DNA of 64,000 nucleotides from Xestospongia muta (lineage: Eukaryota > Porifera > Demospongiae > Haplosclerida > Petrosiidae): contig OY848929.1 in NCBI GenBank assembly GCA_963693285.1, positions 5,334,501-5,398,500 of the forward strand. The letters run 5' to 3'. Position 1 is the stretch's first letter. Each line of letters begins with the position of its first letter. The position numbers and the translations under genes are program-made. Below, piece by piece: positions 1-12,939 of the stretch. Under the pieces are notes generated by a model that ran no database searches, was not told where the DNA came from, and saw only the letters and a program-made list of their open reading frames with translations.

Positions 1-149
1 TTGTCAATCAATTACCTGTGATGCTGGCAATCCTTGAATGCATTTTAATAACTATTCCTCAAATATTTCAATGTCGTTGATACCTGAATAGTGAAGAATG
101 CACAGTATTCAACTGATGTCGCAAAACACATGCAGCAAATTTCTGATCA

Positions 150-1660
150 TTCACAATACCTGTCTTACCTACAATACCAGTATTACTTACAATACCAGTA
201 TTACCAACAATACCTGTCTTACCAACAATACCAGTATTACCTACAATACCAGTATTACCTATAATACCAGTATTACCAACAATACCAGTATTACTTACAA
301 TACCAGTATTACCAACAATACCTGTCTTACCAACAATACCAGTATTAACTACAATACCAGTATTACCTATAATACCAGTATTACCAACAATACCAGTATT
401 ACCAACAATACCTGTCTTACCTACAATACCAGTATTACCTCAAATACCAGTATTAACTACAATACCAGTATTACTTACAATACCAGTATTACCAACAATA
501 CCAGTATTACCAACAATACCTGTCTTACCTACAATACCAGTATTACCTCAAATACCAGTATTACCTACAATACCAGTATTACTTATAATACCAGTATTAA
601 CTACAATACCAGTATTACCTATAATACCAGTATTACTTACAATACCAGTATTACCAACAATACCTGTCTTACTTACAATACCAGTATTACCTAAAATACC
701 AGTATTACCAACAATACCAGTATTACCAACAATACCTGTCTTACTTACAATACCAGTAATACCTACAATACCAGTATTACCTATAATACCAGTATTACTT
801 ACAATACCAGTATTACCAACAATACCAGTATTACCTAAAATACCAGTATTACCAACAATACCTGTCTTACCTACGATACCAGTAATACCTACAATACCAG
901 TATTACCCATAATACCAGTATTACTTACAATACCAGTATTACCAACAATACCAGTATTACCTACAATACCAGTATTACTTACAATACCAGTATTACTAAG
1001 AATACCTGTCTTACCAACAATACCAGTATTACTTATAATACCAGTATTAACTACAATACCAGTATTACCTATAATACCAGTATTACTTACAATACCAGTA
1101 TTACCAACAATACCAGTATTACCTAAAATACCAGTATTACCAACAATACCTGTCTTACCTACGATACCAGTAATACCTACAATACCAGTATTACCCATAA
1201 TACCAGTATTACTTACAATACCAGTATTACCAACAATACCTGTCTAACCAACAATACCAGTATTACTTATAATACCAGTATTACCTACAATACCAGTAAT
1301 ACTTACAATACCAGTATTACCTATAATACCAGTATTACTTACAATACCAGTATTACCAACAATACCTGTCTTACTTACAATACCAGTATTACCTAAAATA
1401 TAAGTATTATCAACAATACCAGTATTACCAACAATACCTGTCTTACCTACAATATCATTAATACCTACAATATCATTAATACCTACAATACCAGTATTAC
1501 CTATAATACCAGTAATACCTACAATACCAGTAATACCTAAAATACCACTATTACCAACAATACCAGTATTATCCACAATACTACTATTACTTATAATACC
1601 AGTAATACCTACAATACCATTATTATCTACGATACCAGTATTACCAACCATACCTGTCCC
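150..1660. repeat. 18-bp minisatellite, about 80 copies
   Basis: This is a tandem array of an 18-bp unit close to CAATACCAGTATTACCAA, with common variants (ACCTGTCTT in place of ACCAGTATT, ACTTA or ACCTA spacers). Because 18 is a multiple of three and the unit has few stops, long frames stay open on both strands: a six-residue repeat like NTSITN on the plus strand and GNTGIV on the minus strand. No flanking start, signal or non-repeat coding sequence supports a protein. Variant units recur in blocks, which suggests higher-order duplication. The array lies directly downstream (in minus orientation) of the EXD2-like exon and may sit in an intron or 3' flank of that gene. Confidence 0.95.
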
Positions 1661-1913
1661 TATCTACAATACTAACAATACAATACTATTGTTAACCCTT
1701 ATAGCACAGTTATGATGTCACATGATGTCATCATAGGCAAGTTACACCAAGAACCACCCACAATGGTACATGGAAATTAAAAAATGGTCGTTCATTAAAT
1801 ATCTGGTAAGTTTTGGCATTGTACTGGCATTACAGGTTCCATATTGGGTCAAAATTGTATTACACCAGTAACCAGTTAATGGAATAAAACTGTGATGGTT
1901 CAATTTTTCAATT

Positions 1914-2449
1914 TCAAGCTATCTGTAGGTAGTACCAACCATTCATTCCCACTGAACAACATGCAAGTATTGATTTTGCTAACCTTTTATTATTCAATAT
2001 CTCTGCTAAACTGGGAGTAACTTTATCAATTTTACATAATCTAATGAGAGCACAGTCTTTATTAGGAAAGGCTAACTGTAAAAGTGCCACTGGATAATGG
2101 TCCTGCTGTTGTATCATTGTATTATGTAATCCATTGTTAACCCACTCACAATCCAGCCCTATAAATTGACATCCTTCCTCTAACTTCTTCTTACAAAACT
2201 CTTCACATTGTCTCTCTTCATCTATCAGATGAAGTCTGTATTCATTAATATCCAGAAGTAGTTGTGGCCTTGGTAGCAACTCTTTGTTAATTAAAAAAGG
2301 ATACCTTATTCTAAATCCTCGATTTTTCCAGAACCACACAAATATTGTTGTCACCATGGCAACTGATAAGATACATATAATTTATATAAATATATATGTA
2401 TATTACCTGTAGAAGACAACAGAGCCACAATAACAAACCTCCTCAGCAT
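1914..2449 (-). CDS. EXD2-like 3'-5' exonuclease, 5' exons only (partial)
   Basis: EXD2 is a DEDDy 3'-5' exonuclease anchored by an N-terminal membrane segment in mitochondria or ER. Exon 1 (2407-2449) gives MLRRFVIVALLSST. A 44-bp GT-AG intron leads to exon 2 starting at 2362, which continues VAMVTTIFVWFW, a hydrophobic anchor. Residues around FIGLDCEWV are the Exo I motif (D-x-E), followed by ALLQLAFP as in EXD2. The reading then runs to a stop at 1914 (or leaves through a donor near 1990), before the Exo II and III motifs. The rest of the nuclease domain and the C-terminal region are not seen between here and the window edge, where a minisatellite lies. It is either continued past the edge, with the array in an intron, or a truncated copy. 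Confidence 0.7.
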
Positions 2450-2460
2450 TTTATAAAGAA

Positions 2461-2470
2461 AAGGTGTGGT
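2461..2470 (+). promoter_or_regulatory. CACCC/KLF-like box upstream of EXD2-like start
   Basis: AAGGTGTGGT lies 12-21 bp upstream of the EXD2-like ATG. It is one instance of the GGYGTGGY box found in most short promoters of this window (see findings). Binding by a KLF/SP factor is inferred from motif similarity only. Confidence 0.35.
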
Positions 2471-2575
2471 TTATGTTTGTGTGAAAATTAGCAGGATTCT
2501 TATAATATCTAATAATAAAATTCATGACAATGTAACACAATGGTTGTTATAAGCATATCAGCATATATTATAATG

Positions 2576-5500
2576 TCAGCGAGTTTTACTGGTCAGCATT
2601 CTAGCATAAAGACCTCCAATCACTGGACGAGCTGTGAAACCTTGACGGTGACCAGTATCGACATTATACCTGGAAGAAGACAATGGTTATAGAGAATATG
2701 CACACTTACCAATCAGTAAAAGGGCTTCGGTCAGGTGTTTCATTAGCAAATTTATACACTTTAGCAGTTATAGTTGAAAACTTTGCAAGAGAGTTGATGT
2801 CAGTATCAGAACTAATGATGTCACTAACCTGCTGACTGTTACCCATAGCAGCTGTCCACATTAACCAATCCGTTTTTGTATATGGATGACGATCATCCAT
2901 TGGTATACCATACTAATAAATATAATAGAGAATATTAATAAAATTACTTAATTTCTCACTGTGTCCATTTTTGACATGTAATAGTTCAGTTCTTTATCAA
3001 ATACAGATTGTGGAAATAGAGTCATTTGCAGTATTTGCTAGAAAGTTTATTAAATATAATAACAAGAGTAAATTTGAAGTTAACATTTGTACCTGAAAGA
3101 CCATGTTGTATTTGAGTGACCAGGAATCTGGTAGATCATATTGACGTCTATAATGATCATCAGCCTAAAGAGAAAGAGAGAGAGAGAGAGAAAGAGAAAG
3201 AGAGAGAGGATACACAACAATATTATACAATGTGTACAATATCTTACTGATCCATTTGTCATCCAATATTGAATAAATTGACGATTAACATCGTCATAGT
3301 GATCTGCTGAGCTCGAATCTCCTTTGAGCCTAAGCAGTTGAGAATATGCACCTAGAGCCACTATACCCTGCACATTATAATTGACATTACTCAGTGAACT
3401 ACAATATTACTGTTACTTTAGCTGCTAAATTCATATTGTGTGGTGACTTCCCTTCAAAGTCATCTGTGCATAGCTGGTCACCAGGGTCAGGCAAACTAGA
3501 CACAATAAAATCAGCCCAGATTTTTAACAGATTCCAATATGGAGCTAGGAATGTAATATTTTTATTTTGAAGAGACTGAATTGTAGCTGCTATCATTAAA
3601 AGCTACAGGAGAAAGAAGTAAGAGTATATATACATACAACTAACCATATTGCCTGACTCTTCAACTGGCATTTGTTCTTGATGGTTTGGTTGTAAATCAC
3701 ATACTATAAGAGGTTATTAAAAATATCTCAAGCAAAAATATATCATACCAGGCCAATGTCCCAGATGATGTGGAGCCTGCCGTGTATAATGAATAAATAT
3801 AACAAAAGAGACTGTTTTAAAACTTACCCATGCCAAGTTGTAAGGAATATACATACCATAATTTTTAGTGTCATTGTTAGCATAATTGAGTATTGGAAGA
3901 AGTAGAATTTTGAGAGCCTAAATAAGTAAAGTACTAATGATTAGTCATGTCTATCATTACCTCTGGAGCTGACCAAATGAAAATGGGAGAGGCAGGAAAC
4001 AAGACATCGACCTTAAGATCCAGACAAGTAAGTTGATCTTTGCACTAACTTTACTTACAGTACTAACATCACCATCACTAGATATCTCTTTAAGAAACAT
4101 CCATTGTTCATTAGTAACATTATTCCAAACAGCAACAACTCCTCCATAAGCTTGCCTGCAAGAAAATAAGTTAAACATTTTATATTACTACTTAATACCT
4201 CCATGCTAATGAAGAAATAGTAGCATATTCAGCTCCTCCAGTAGCATACAATGCCTGTACTATTTTGTTATCCATTTCATTACACATCTAAAATAAGTCA
4301 CCATGAGTCTCATACTCAAAAATATGGCTTTGTAGTAGACTCATACTCAGACTGTCTGGGTATGAGGATAGTACTAACCTTTATAACATCATCATAAGGT
4401 GCATTTTTAAGAAGTCCTGTAAAGTTTCCATAGCTCTTTTTCCAAAGTGGTGCCATTGCTGTGCCAAAGTATTTGATGGAGTATACTTGATCATACGATA
4501 TCTGTAATCTACGCATAGTCGGTTGACCTGGTGTAATATCACCTAGGTCCCATGCTACGGCAATGACTGGCCAATTCTGATTACAAGGGCGGGGCTTGTT
4601 CTAAATATAATATAAAAGTAGGCTTCATTGTAACAGTTTCTATAATACTTTGTCATCCATTGGTAGATCTTTGCCTTGCATAAATGCTGTCCTTACATCA
4701 GTTGAGTAAGCTATTGTAGTCCGTACAGTTTCCTCTAATATCACACTGACATACCAATAGCCTAATCATTATAAAATAAAGAATATGATCGATTTTATAT
4801 TACCCCAGTTAATTCTATCTGTTCCTTGACCTAAATAATCCTAATTATAACACATAATAAGACACCCAATAAATCTATCATTAACCTGAGCTACAGTACC
4901 CATTCTCATTCCAATCGATCCTGGTGGAAGAGGTACCCGTTCCCAAGTAACAGGTTCATCTGGGTTAGATACCACACCCTAGTGAAGCGGAGATTAACAT
5001 TATCGTTATACAATTGTTCACTACCTCTGCAGTGTTGTCATAGTAAAGTCTAATATTGTGGCTTTTGCTATCAATACTCTCAATATTATATGTCAAAAAT
5101 GTAATAGGTAATGGTCCTATTGTTCCTTCAACTGCATAAGCTGGAGTACTAAACTATAGAGATAAAAAAATAATTTAATTTTGGAAGTATAAAATTGGAT
5201 CTACGTACAGTTAGTGTCAGTCGTACACCATTTTCTACAAATACATAAACTGTCTGTGTAGGATAAACCTGAATAAATTAACAAACGGCAAAATGATGAT
5301 AAAATTGATATGTCATTCACACACAGTGAGATTAACTTGAGTCATAACATCAGGAGCCAGATCACTGTCTTTAGCCATGAACCTACACAAGATATATATA
5401 GCTATATTCCATGTACACTAACCGATAGACTTTGCCATCAATGCTAATCATTCCAGACAAACAGATTACAGAACCGCTCCAATGTTTGGGGAAATCATCA

Positions 5501-5718
5501 TAAAGGTGGTCTTCATTTGACCAAATACTGTGAGATAAAAGAGAGAAGTAAGGCAACTTCATCTTATGCATTGCCTTGCATAGATACCTCAAGTAAGGAT
5601 CAGTCACTACTAGTGGTACTGAGGGTGGCCTAAATCCAGAAACAAGAGGAGACTCTCCAGCTGTTTCCGCTAGCACACAACCAGTCAATGCAAAGAAGAA
5701 TAGAGAGAAAGAGGTCAT
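2576..5718 (-). CDS. Secreted GtaA-like glutaminase (DUF5127/DUF4965/DUF1793 family)
   Basis: Rebuilt from about 16 short exons, the protein starts MTSFSLFFFALTGCVLAETAG, a clear signal peptide, followed by PPSVPLVVTDPYLSIWS and GMISIDGKVYR, the hallmark N-terminus of the fungal/bacterial glutaminase A family. Further exons carry NQNWPVIAVAWDLG, WRQAYGG, PHHLGHWPVC, a DDFEGKSPHN block, TKTDWLMWTAA and the C-terminal GFTARPVIGGLYARML. The stop is TGA at 2576-2578. Fungal members are secreted enzymes linked to hydrolysis of glutamine. Here the substrate is inferred, but secretion is supported by the leader. True spliceosomal introns throughout show it is a resident eukaryotic gene, not contamination. 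The longer frame upstream of 5718 is discarded because the signal peptide begins at this ATG. Confidence 0.85.
3165..3210. repeat. GA/CT-rich microsatellite at an intron 3' end
   Basis: A GA-rich run on the plus strand reads as CT-rich on the coding (minus) strand and ends in TTTAG. The next glutaminase exon (ADDHYRRQYDLP) follows at once. It therefore acts as the polypyrimidine tract of that intron. Confidence 0.8.
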
Positions 5719-5937
5719 AGCGCACAGTTGGTCAATTTTAACAATGAATAATGTTAAATTACTTAAAAACAGCATATGTTCCCAATTATCACATTGTGGT
5801 TTGGGTTTATATCTATTATATATATATATTATATATATTATATATAGAGTCAGACAACAGCGACTATTAATAATTAACACATAAACAACTCTATTATTAT
5901 TAATGTCACAGTTTTAACAATAGTCTTTATAAAAAAA

Positions 5938-8900
5938 CTATTGCTGCCTGTAATGTTGATGTCCTCCTGTTGACGAGGGAGTCTGTGAGGGCTGAGGTTG
6001 ACCACCTCTTGGCATAAAATTCTGTCCATACTGGTTACTTGGTTGCTGTCTTTGATAATCCATTTGTGAATGAGATGGATAACCCTGTGGATAAGGGTGT
6101 GTGGCCATTGGTGTGTGACCTTGTGGATTTGGGGGTTGTTGAGCTTGTTGCCAAGCTAAAGGATTATTTTGATGTGGTTGAAAAGTACCAGGTTGTCGAA
6201 GAGGTTCACCTGGAGGCTGAACAGAGGAAGGTCCTTGTCTAACTGGAGTACCAGGTTGTGGACCAGGTGGTCCGCCAGGAGAGTGGATTGGTCGGGGGTT
6301 AACTGGTCCAACAGGCTGAGAGTGAATTGGTCCACTAGATTGTGGGTGGACTGGTCCACTAGGTTGTGGGTTAACTGTTCCACCAGACTGAGGGTGGACT
6401 GGTCTACCAGACTGAGGGTGGACTGGTCCACCGGACTGAGGGTTAACTGGTCCACCAGACTGAGGGTGGACTGGTCTACTAGACTGAGGGTTAACTGGTC
6501 CACCAGACTGAGGATAGACTGGTCCACCAGACTGAGGATAGACTGGTCCACCAGACTGAGAGTGAACCTGTCCATCAGGTTGTGGTGGTCTAACAGGTAA
6601 GACAGGTTGTTGATGACCAGGATGTACTGGTCTAACAGGTTGTTGTGGATGGCCAGGATGAACGGGTAATTGCTGACCAGAATGACCAGGTTGACCTTGT
6701 ATAACTGGTTGCTGACCAGGATGACCAGGTTGACCTTGTATAACTGATTGCTGACCAGGATGACCAGGTTGACCTCGTATAACTGGTTGCTGACCGGGTT
6801 GACCTTGTATAACTGGTTGCTGACCAGGTTGACCTTGTATAACTGGTTGCTGACCAGGATGACCAGGTTGAATAGGTACACCAGGTTGTTGAATATGATG
6901 ACCAGGATGAACTGGTTTAGCAGGTTGCTGACCTGGTTGAACTGGTTGCTGAGTAAGATGACTAGGTTGCTGGGGATGAGCTGGTTGTTGACTAGGAGGA
7001 GCTTCACCTGGTCTACTTTGTCCAGCTGGAGAACTTGGAGGATGTGATAGACCACTACTGCCATGAGGAGGGTGTGGCCCTCCAGGTGATGATGCGTCAT
7101 TAACAGGTGGCCACCTATGTGAAGGTGTTTGAGAAGAAGGTGGATTTTGTCGAGACTGAGGTTGCAGTGGAGGAGGTAAATTAGCAGGGAGAGGGCCAGG
7201 AAGACGACCAGTTTGTACCTGTTTATTTGGATCAAGTCCTCGTTTATTACAAAGCTCTTGTATCTGTTGTTGTAATTGCTGAACTTTCTGACGCGACTGC
7301 TGTTCTATGTTGTCTACAATTTGTCGATGTTCTTCACGATAATTACCTAATACTTTATCTCTCTCTTGTATTTGAACAAGATACTGTTGAGCTTGTGTTT
7401 GTATAGATTGGAGCTGTTGACCACTCATTTGCAGCTGTTGTTGTAAGTGCTGGACGTCTTTAGCCTGCTGAGCCAATTGTCCATGAAGAGCTTGGTTTTG
7501 CATCTGTTCTTGAGCTAATGCATCACGCAGCGTCATTTCCAAATCTGATTGTTGCTTTCGTCTTTGTTCTCCATCTTGATTGAGTTTGTCCATTTGTGAT
7601 TGTTGTTGATTAAACAATTCTTGTTGTTGTTGTAATAATTGCATTAACATTGTTTGATTACTGGAAGTACTAGCTTTGTCCTTCTCTTGAAGACGTTGCT
7701 GTAATCTTAACTGCTCAATTTCTTTACGTTGTTCTTCAATTTGGCGAGCCTGCTGCCTCAGTTGCTCTTTTTGTTCCTCAAGTTGTTTTGTCTGACTTTG
7801 TATGGTTTCCTGTTGACGTATTAGCAAATCCTCAAGAGAAGACATAGTAGTCCCTGCAGATGTAGGTGTCTCAGAACGAACAGTGGTTACAGAGAGAGGA
7901 GGTGGGGCTGGAGGAGCTGCAAATGAGCCCACAATAGGAGGGAGAGTTGTTGAATGTTCAGTGACAAGAGGAGGATCTAATGTTGGTGTTGTTATGGCAA
8001 CACTACCAACAGGTGATGTTATTGATTTAGGAGTCCCGATTATTGCAAATGCATTAAGGTTATCTAAACCTGATGAAATGGGTGTGGTTTGCAAATGTGG
8101 AGGTGGCACTGTACTCACAGTGGGTGTGGTTTCATCTGAAGAAAATGAGGTTGGTAATATTGATGGCATTGTACTCACAGTGGGTGTGGTTTCATTTGAA
8201 GAAAATGAGGTCGGTATTATTGGTGGCATTATAGATGTGGTACTAATAGTGGTCGGTGCAGCAGCAATTGTCATAACAGGTTCAGAAAAACTTTGAACTT
8301 GAGAATAAGTGTTCATGTCATTTGTACTTGTTGTTATAGCAAAATCAGTTGAGAAACCAGTGGATTGTGCAATTAGAGTGGGCTCAGAAGTGGGTGGAGT
8401 TTCATAATGAAAGTCGCCATGAACTACTTGACCTTGTGATGCTACAATAGCAAGAGATGGCATATGGTGATGAGAATCCACACTTCCTGGCCCCGTGGTA
8501 GCAGGAGTATCTCCTAATCCTGAGGAAACCACACCTCCTTGTTCTATAGAGGCCAAACTATCTGACCCTTCTACATGCAGTCCATGTTGTCCTCCTTTTG
8601 AGGTAGTCGGTTCTCCTTGTAAATAGACAGGTTTAACTGGTCGTAGAGGGGGATGAAAGGGGGTGTGGTCAGATAATTTAGTTGCAGAAGAATCACTAGT
8701 TGGAATAATTGGCATGTTTTGTTGAGATGGTAAAACTGGTTCAACTGGTTTGATTGGTTCAGGCACTATACCAACTGGTTTGACTGATTCCGGTGGTACA
8801 TTAACTGGTTTGTCCAGTAGTGATCCTTTTGATGATGGGAGAACCCCTGTAGAAACATCAGTTGATGAAGTGGGTGTGGTTAGTTTATTAATTTGTTGGT

Positions 8901-11900
8901 CTTGTACTTTCTTCATTTCTAATATAAGCTGCGATACTTCATCTCCGTTGTCAGTTGCCAGAAAAGAGGGTGCAGGTTCTTGAGGAATGGGTTCTCCACG
9001 TAAATTGTCATTTTTAGGTGGTCTTATGGGAGGTTGTACAGTACCTTCATTAAAGTGTGGTTGGGAAGTGTGCTCAGGAATATGTGAAGGACCTTGAGAT
9101 AATTTGTCATAATGATGGGATAAGTAATTAAAAGAATTTTCTTACTATCAGAAACTTGTATAGTAGGTCCAGATATAGGACCTGGAGGTCCTGGTGAAGG
9201 TATGGGTCTTGTAGCTGTAGGAGCAGTAGGTCCAGGTGAAGGTGTTATAGGTCCTTTTGGTCCAGGTGAAGTATTTGAGCGTTCCAGAAGAGGACTACGT
9301 CTAAAGGTATTAGTGTTAAAAATATGTTTATGATATATTATCATTTTACCTTTCTATATTGTTTCTCTCTTTTCTTCTTGTGTTACAAACTTCCATACAA
9401 CGTTTGTGAAGTCTAGCAACACTCTCTGCTAACTTAGAATAAAAACCTAACCCTTCACTAAAATACAAGATGGAATGAGACGAATGAATGAAAGCAGGAG
9501 AACTTACATTATCTTGGACTGTAGAAATGTAAAGTTACCAGCAGATTTAGCCAAACTTATAAACCATTCCTCTTGTCTACAATCTGATCATTAACCATTG
9601 ATAACAGGAGAAACACTTACTTTTTCTGAATGCTCTGAGAAGCCTGTCTTAGTTTGACTTGCTTAGCATTAGCCTCAGTAAGTGCTCTGTTGTACAACAA
9701 AATCATAGCATCTCATAAAACAAATCCTCCACCTCCAATAACATACTGTAATATATTTTCTTGAGCTGTTAGATTCTGTCGTATGACGCCTGCCATTTCT
9801 CTATGTCTCTTTACATGTTCTTCAATCACTGTTTCTTGACTGGTAGCTGTCTCTCCAATTACAACATGAAGAATATCATCACTGTTCATCTGGTCACGTA
9901 ATTGACCCACTAAACTTTGACGTTGTTCTTTCATTTCATTCACTTTACCCTAGTTAATTCAATTTAATAAATTAACTAACATTAACAAACTCACTAGTAA
10001 CATATGCCATCTTTCACCTCTAGAATCTTCGGGAACTAAAGGGTTAAATAATGAATTGTTATTACTGCAAGTACATACTGACCATCAAGAAGATTTAGAG
10101 TTGGAATAGCAGATACTACAGAACTTGTTTTTCCAGCCAATAATAGCAGATTAGGCGAATGTTGAGTAAACATATTACTTAATTCAGTGTTTGATTTGTT
10201 CTAAGAGAGAGAGAGAGAAATGATTACTGCTGTATAGCAATTTGCTTACAGCTTGTTTATGATATTTTAACAAAGACTCCAACTCTTTCCAGAGAGTTGC
10301 ACAAACTTGAGACTCAGGTCTAGTTCCATGACGTTCCTAAAATACGAAATATTGGAAATACAAGTCTCAGTCTTTCTACATACTTGGAACTCAGACTCCT
10401 CCTTTGTTTCATCCTCTTTTCTTTGAGAGATCTCAGATAACTGTTTTTCAACACGTTGTGAAAGATTCATCAACTCTTATATTGAAGTATATCTTAATGT
10501 TAAGTGTTAGACATATGTTACCTTCAATTTTGATCTGTAATTCTCTGATGGCCTCTCCTTTGCTCTGAAATTGGCGATGTTGAGACATTAGTTCAGCTGT
10601 TAAATAAAAAATTTAACATCTACAATACATGTACATCACTACATCTATACTTACGTGGTAAGGTTGGAGGATCAGATTTAATACGATCAATTTCATCAAT
10701 ATTAAGTGATGTCATAAATTTACTAAAGAGAGATAAAGTGAGTAAAGAAGGTCTATAACTTACTTTAGTTCTTCATCTTTCTCATCTACCGATGATACAA
10801 TTGATCTTAACAATTTGGCCTTTTCTTCACTGAAAGGAAGCAGAACGTTAAATCAACTTTATGTATCAAGTACCTGTATATTGAAGCAGCTTCATATGCC
10901 CTCATGGGAATCAGTCTAGCAAAAATATCAGAGCCTGTAGTTTTGGGATCAGATGGTTGAAATATTACTGGTTTCACCAACTCAACACCTGGATATGAAA
11001 ATCTGAAATATTTTATGGACTCATTCTCATACCTGGGGCTGGTTCCAATGTTTCCAGACTTGGAACAAGTTCGTGAAACACTTGTTCATTTTGTTTCATT
11101 GATTCTTGCAGTCTATAAATGATAGAGTAATTAACAAAAGAAAAGAAAAGAACAACCTCACTTGAGGGTTAAAAATTCAGTTAAATTCTTAATAGCATCT
11201 TTGACAGTATCAGAAGTTCCTCGTGGAAGTTTACCAATAGACTTTACTTTGTCCAGTGCCAATTGTTGGAAAGCAATCTAAAAATACATCATCATAACAC
11301 TACAATACAACACATCATATTACCATATATCCATAATTGGCTTGTTCTTCCATTGAATTGGCCTGATATAGCTGTTGACAAACATAACAATAGATATGAA
11401 AACAAAGTTACTACAATTATTGACAACTTACATGAGCAATAGCACTGTAATATGAACATTTTATTTGTAATAGTTTGGTCCAGTCTTTGTGTTTTTTGAC
11501 AACACTAGCTCCAGCCTCAGATTCCAAAACCAGTACTACAGACTGGTAATATTGCGAGACCTGATGCAAAAAAATCATTATTATTTATATTTATTAAAAT
11601 GTGTTTATTACTTTCATAGCAATTTTGGAAATGTTAAGGTTTTTCACTTTTGATAAACCTTTTAATGACTTCTCAACAATACATTCTTGAGCTTGCCCCT
11701 AGAAAATAAAGACTGAAATTGAAACTAGAATGTCAAGTCTGAGTCCCATACCAACATGAGATTTTTATACATTTCAATTAATTGAGGAGTTATATCATTA
11801 CAACCGCAACCTCCAAGATATTCCTAAGAGTTGAATAGGAATGAGTATATAATAACAGCATAGGAATGGGGATGAAGGCAGTATTGGAATGAGAACGTAC

Positions 11901-12712
11901 AGAGAAAAAAGTGTAAGCTCCTGCAGAGCATTGATAATGAGTGAGTGCCTCTTTCATATCTTGCTCACTATGACGACCATCTTTTCCTCCCAGTTGAGAA
12001 TGAAGTGCCCCTATTATGGCAAGTTCTAATTAACAGTACAACAATTTCAATATTACTTACCAATATTATATAAAACTGAAGCCATTTCCATATGCAATCC
12101 TTCTTGTTGATATTCTTCACCAGTATATATATCTTTCCTGTATAGTAATCACATGCAAGTCACATGATCACAAGATAATCACATGATCACACTAAACATA
12201 CTAGATTGCTAAGAATGCATGGAATTTTAATTAGATAGGATCACATGACCTAATTATAATATGACTCATACAAGAATACAAGTATACGTCCATTAAACTA
12301 TATATTAGGCATCCATTTCACGTACCATGTAAATACAATAGGTATTGGACCTATAGTCTCTTGTGGGAAACGTGACTTCAATAAATGTATTTGAGCATAA
12401 TATCTTCGTAAAATATTACAACCAGAATAGTCTCTACTAGGTCTGAGAGCACCCTAATGAATAACAATGACTAATTAATAAAAAGGGGGTGTGTCGTTAC
12501 ATACATCTCGTAACTGATTCAACTGCTGTATTTCATTTGCAAAGCTCTCAGCATTTTCTTCATATTGAGATGCTATTAACTATAAAGAAGATAAGGAGTA
12601 GATCGTTGATAGTACAACTTACTGGTTTCAATGCTTGAAAATTTGCTCTGTTGCTCTCTTTCATAGAAAGGCTTATCATTGGGAGAGGAGGACATTCCCA
12701 AGAAGCAGCCAT
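5938..12712 (-). CDS. BRO1-domain ESCRT protein, HD-PTP/ALIX type, no phosphatase domain
   Basis: HD-PTP and ALIX are ESCRT-associated scaffolds. The gene starts MAASWECPPLPMISLSMKES at 12712 and has more than 15 exons. Upstream exons encode a BRO1 domain: YSGCNILRRYYAQIHLLKSR, ASVLYNIGALHSQLG and ALTHYQCSAGAYTFF resemble HD-PTP (PTPN23) more than ALIX. A helical V-like region follows, to about 9.6 kb. The last exon (5938-9092) gives over 1,000 residues: S/T/P-rich linker, a Q-rich coiled coil (about 7.2-7.85 kb), then P/Q tails with repeats like PGQQPVIQGQ and GGPVHPQS, ending HQHYRQQ. No tyrosine phosphatase domain or HCxxGxxR motif is present before the stop, and the next gene is unrelated. 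The estimated length is roughly 1,800 residues. Long antisense frames over the repeats are shadows. Confidence 0.85.
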
Positions 12713-12939
12713 TGTTGTTAGTTTTGTAGTTTCTAATCAAGGTAGGATACTGGAGCAGGACAACTAGACTTCATAGAATCAGTGCTATACTTTGTCAGTA
12801 GTCACAGGATCTGTGTACAGGAAGTGCAAGCAGGTCAGCCACACCTTCTAATTAAAACTGAAGCCTTAAAATTTTAGTAAAATATACATACTGCGCATGC
12901 TCACTTTGCAAGCACACACGTGGTCATTGTAGGATAAAG
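12713..12939. promoter_or_regulatory. Divergent promoter, HD-PTP-like / prohibitin
   Basis: The 227 bp between two divergent start codons contain GCCACACCTT at 12838-12847 (reverse of GGTGTGGC) and ACTGCGCATGCTCA around 12890-12904, an NRF1-like palindromic core, followed by CACGTGG. The same 14-base core recurs on the minus strand at 58246-58259. Factor identity is inferred from motif only. Confidence 0.5.

Noticed and set aside
98..1651. Long frames of NTSITN / GNTGIV repeats on both strands
   Set aside because: The 18-bp minisatellite keeps both strands open by arithmetic. No coding flank, start context or codon bias supports a protein.
6039..8983. Several plus-strand frames and a second minus-strand frame (6156-7235)
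   Set aside because: They are shadows of the repeat-rich last exon of the HD-PTP-like gene, which has the homologous upstream exons.
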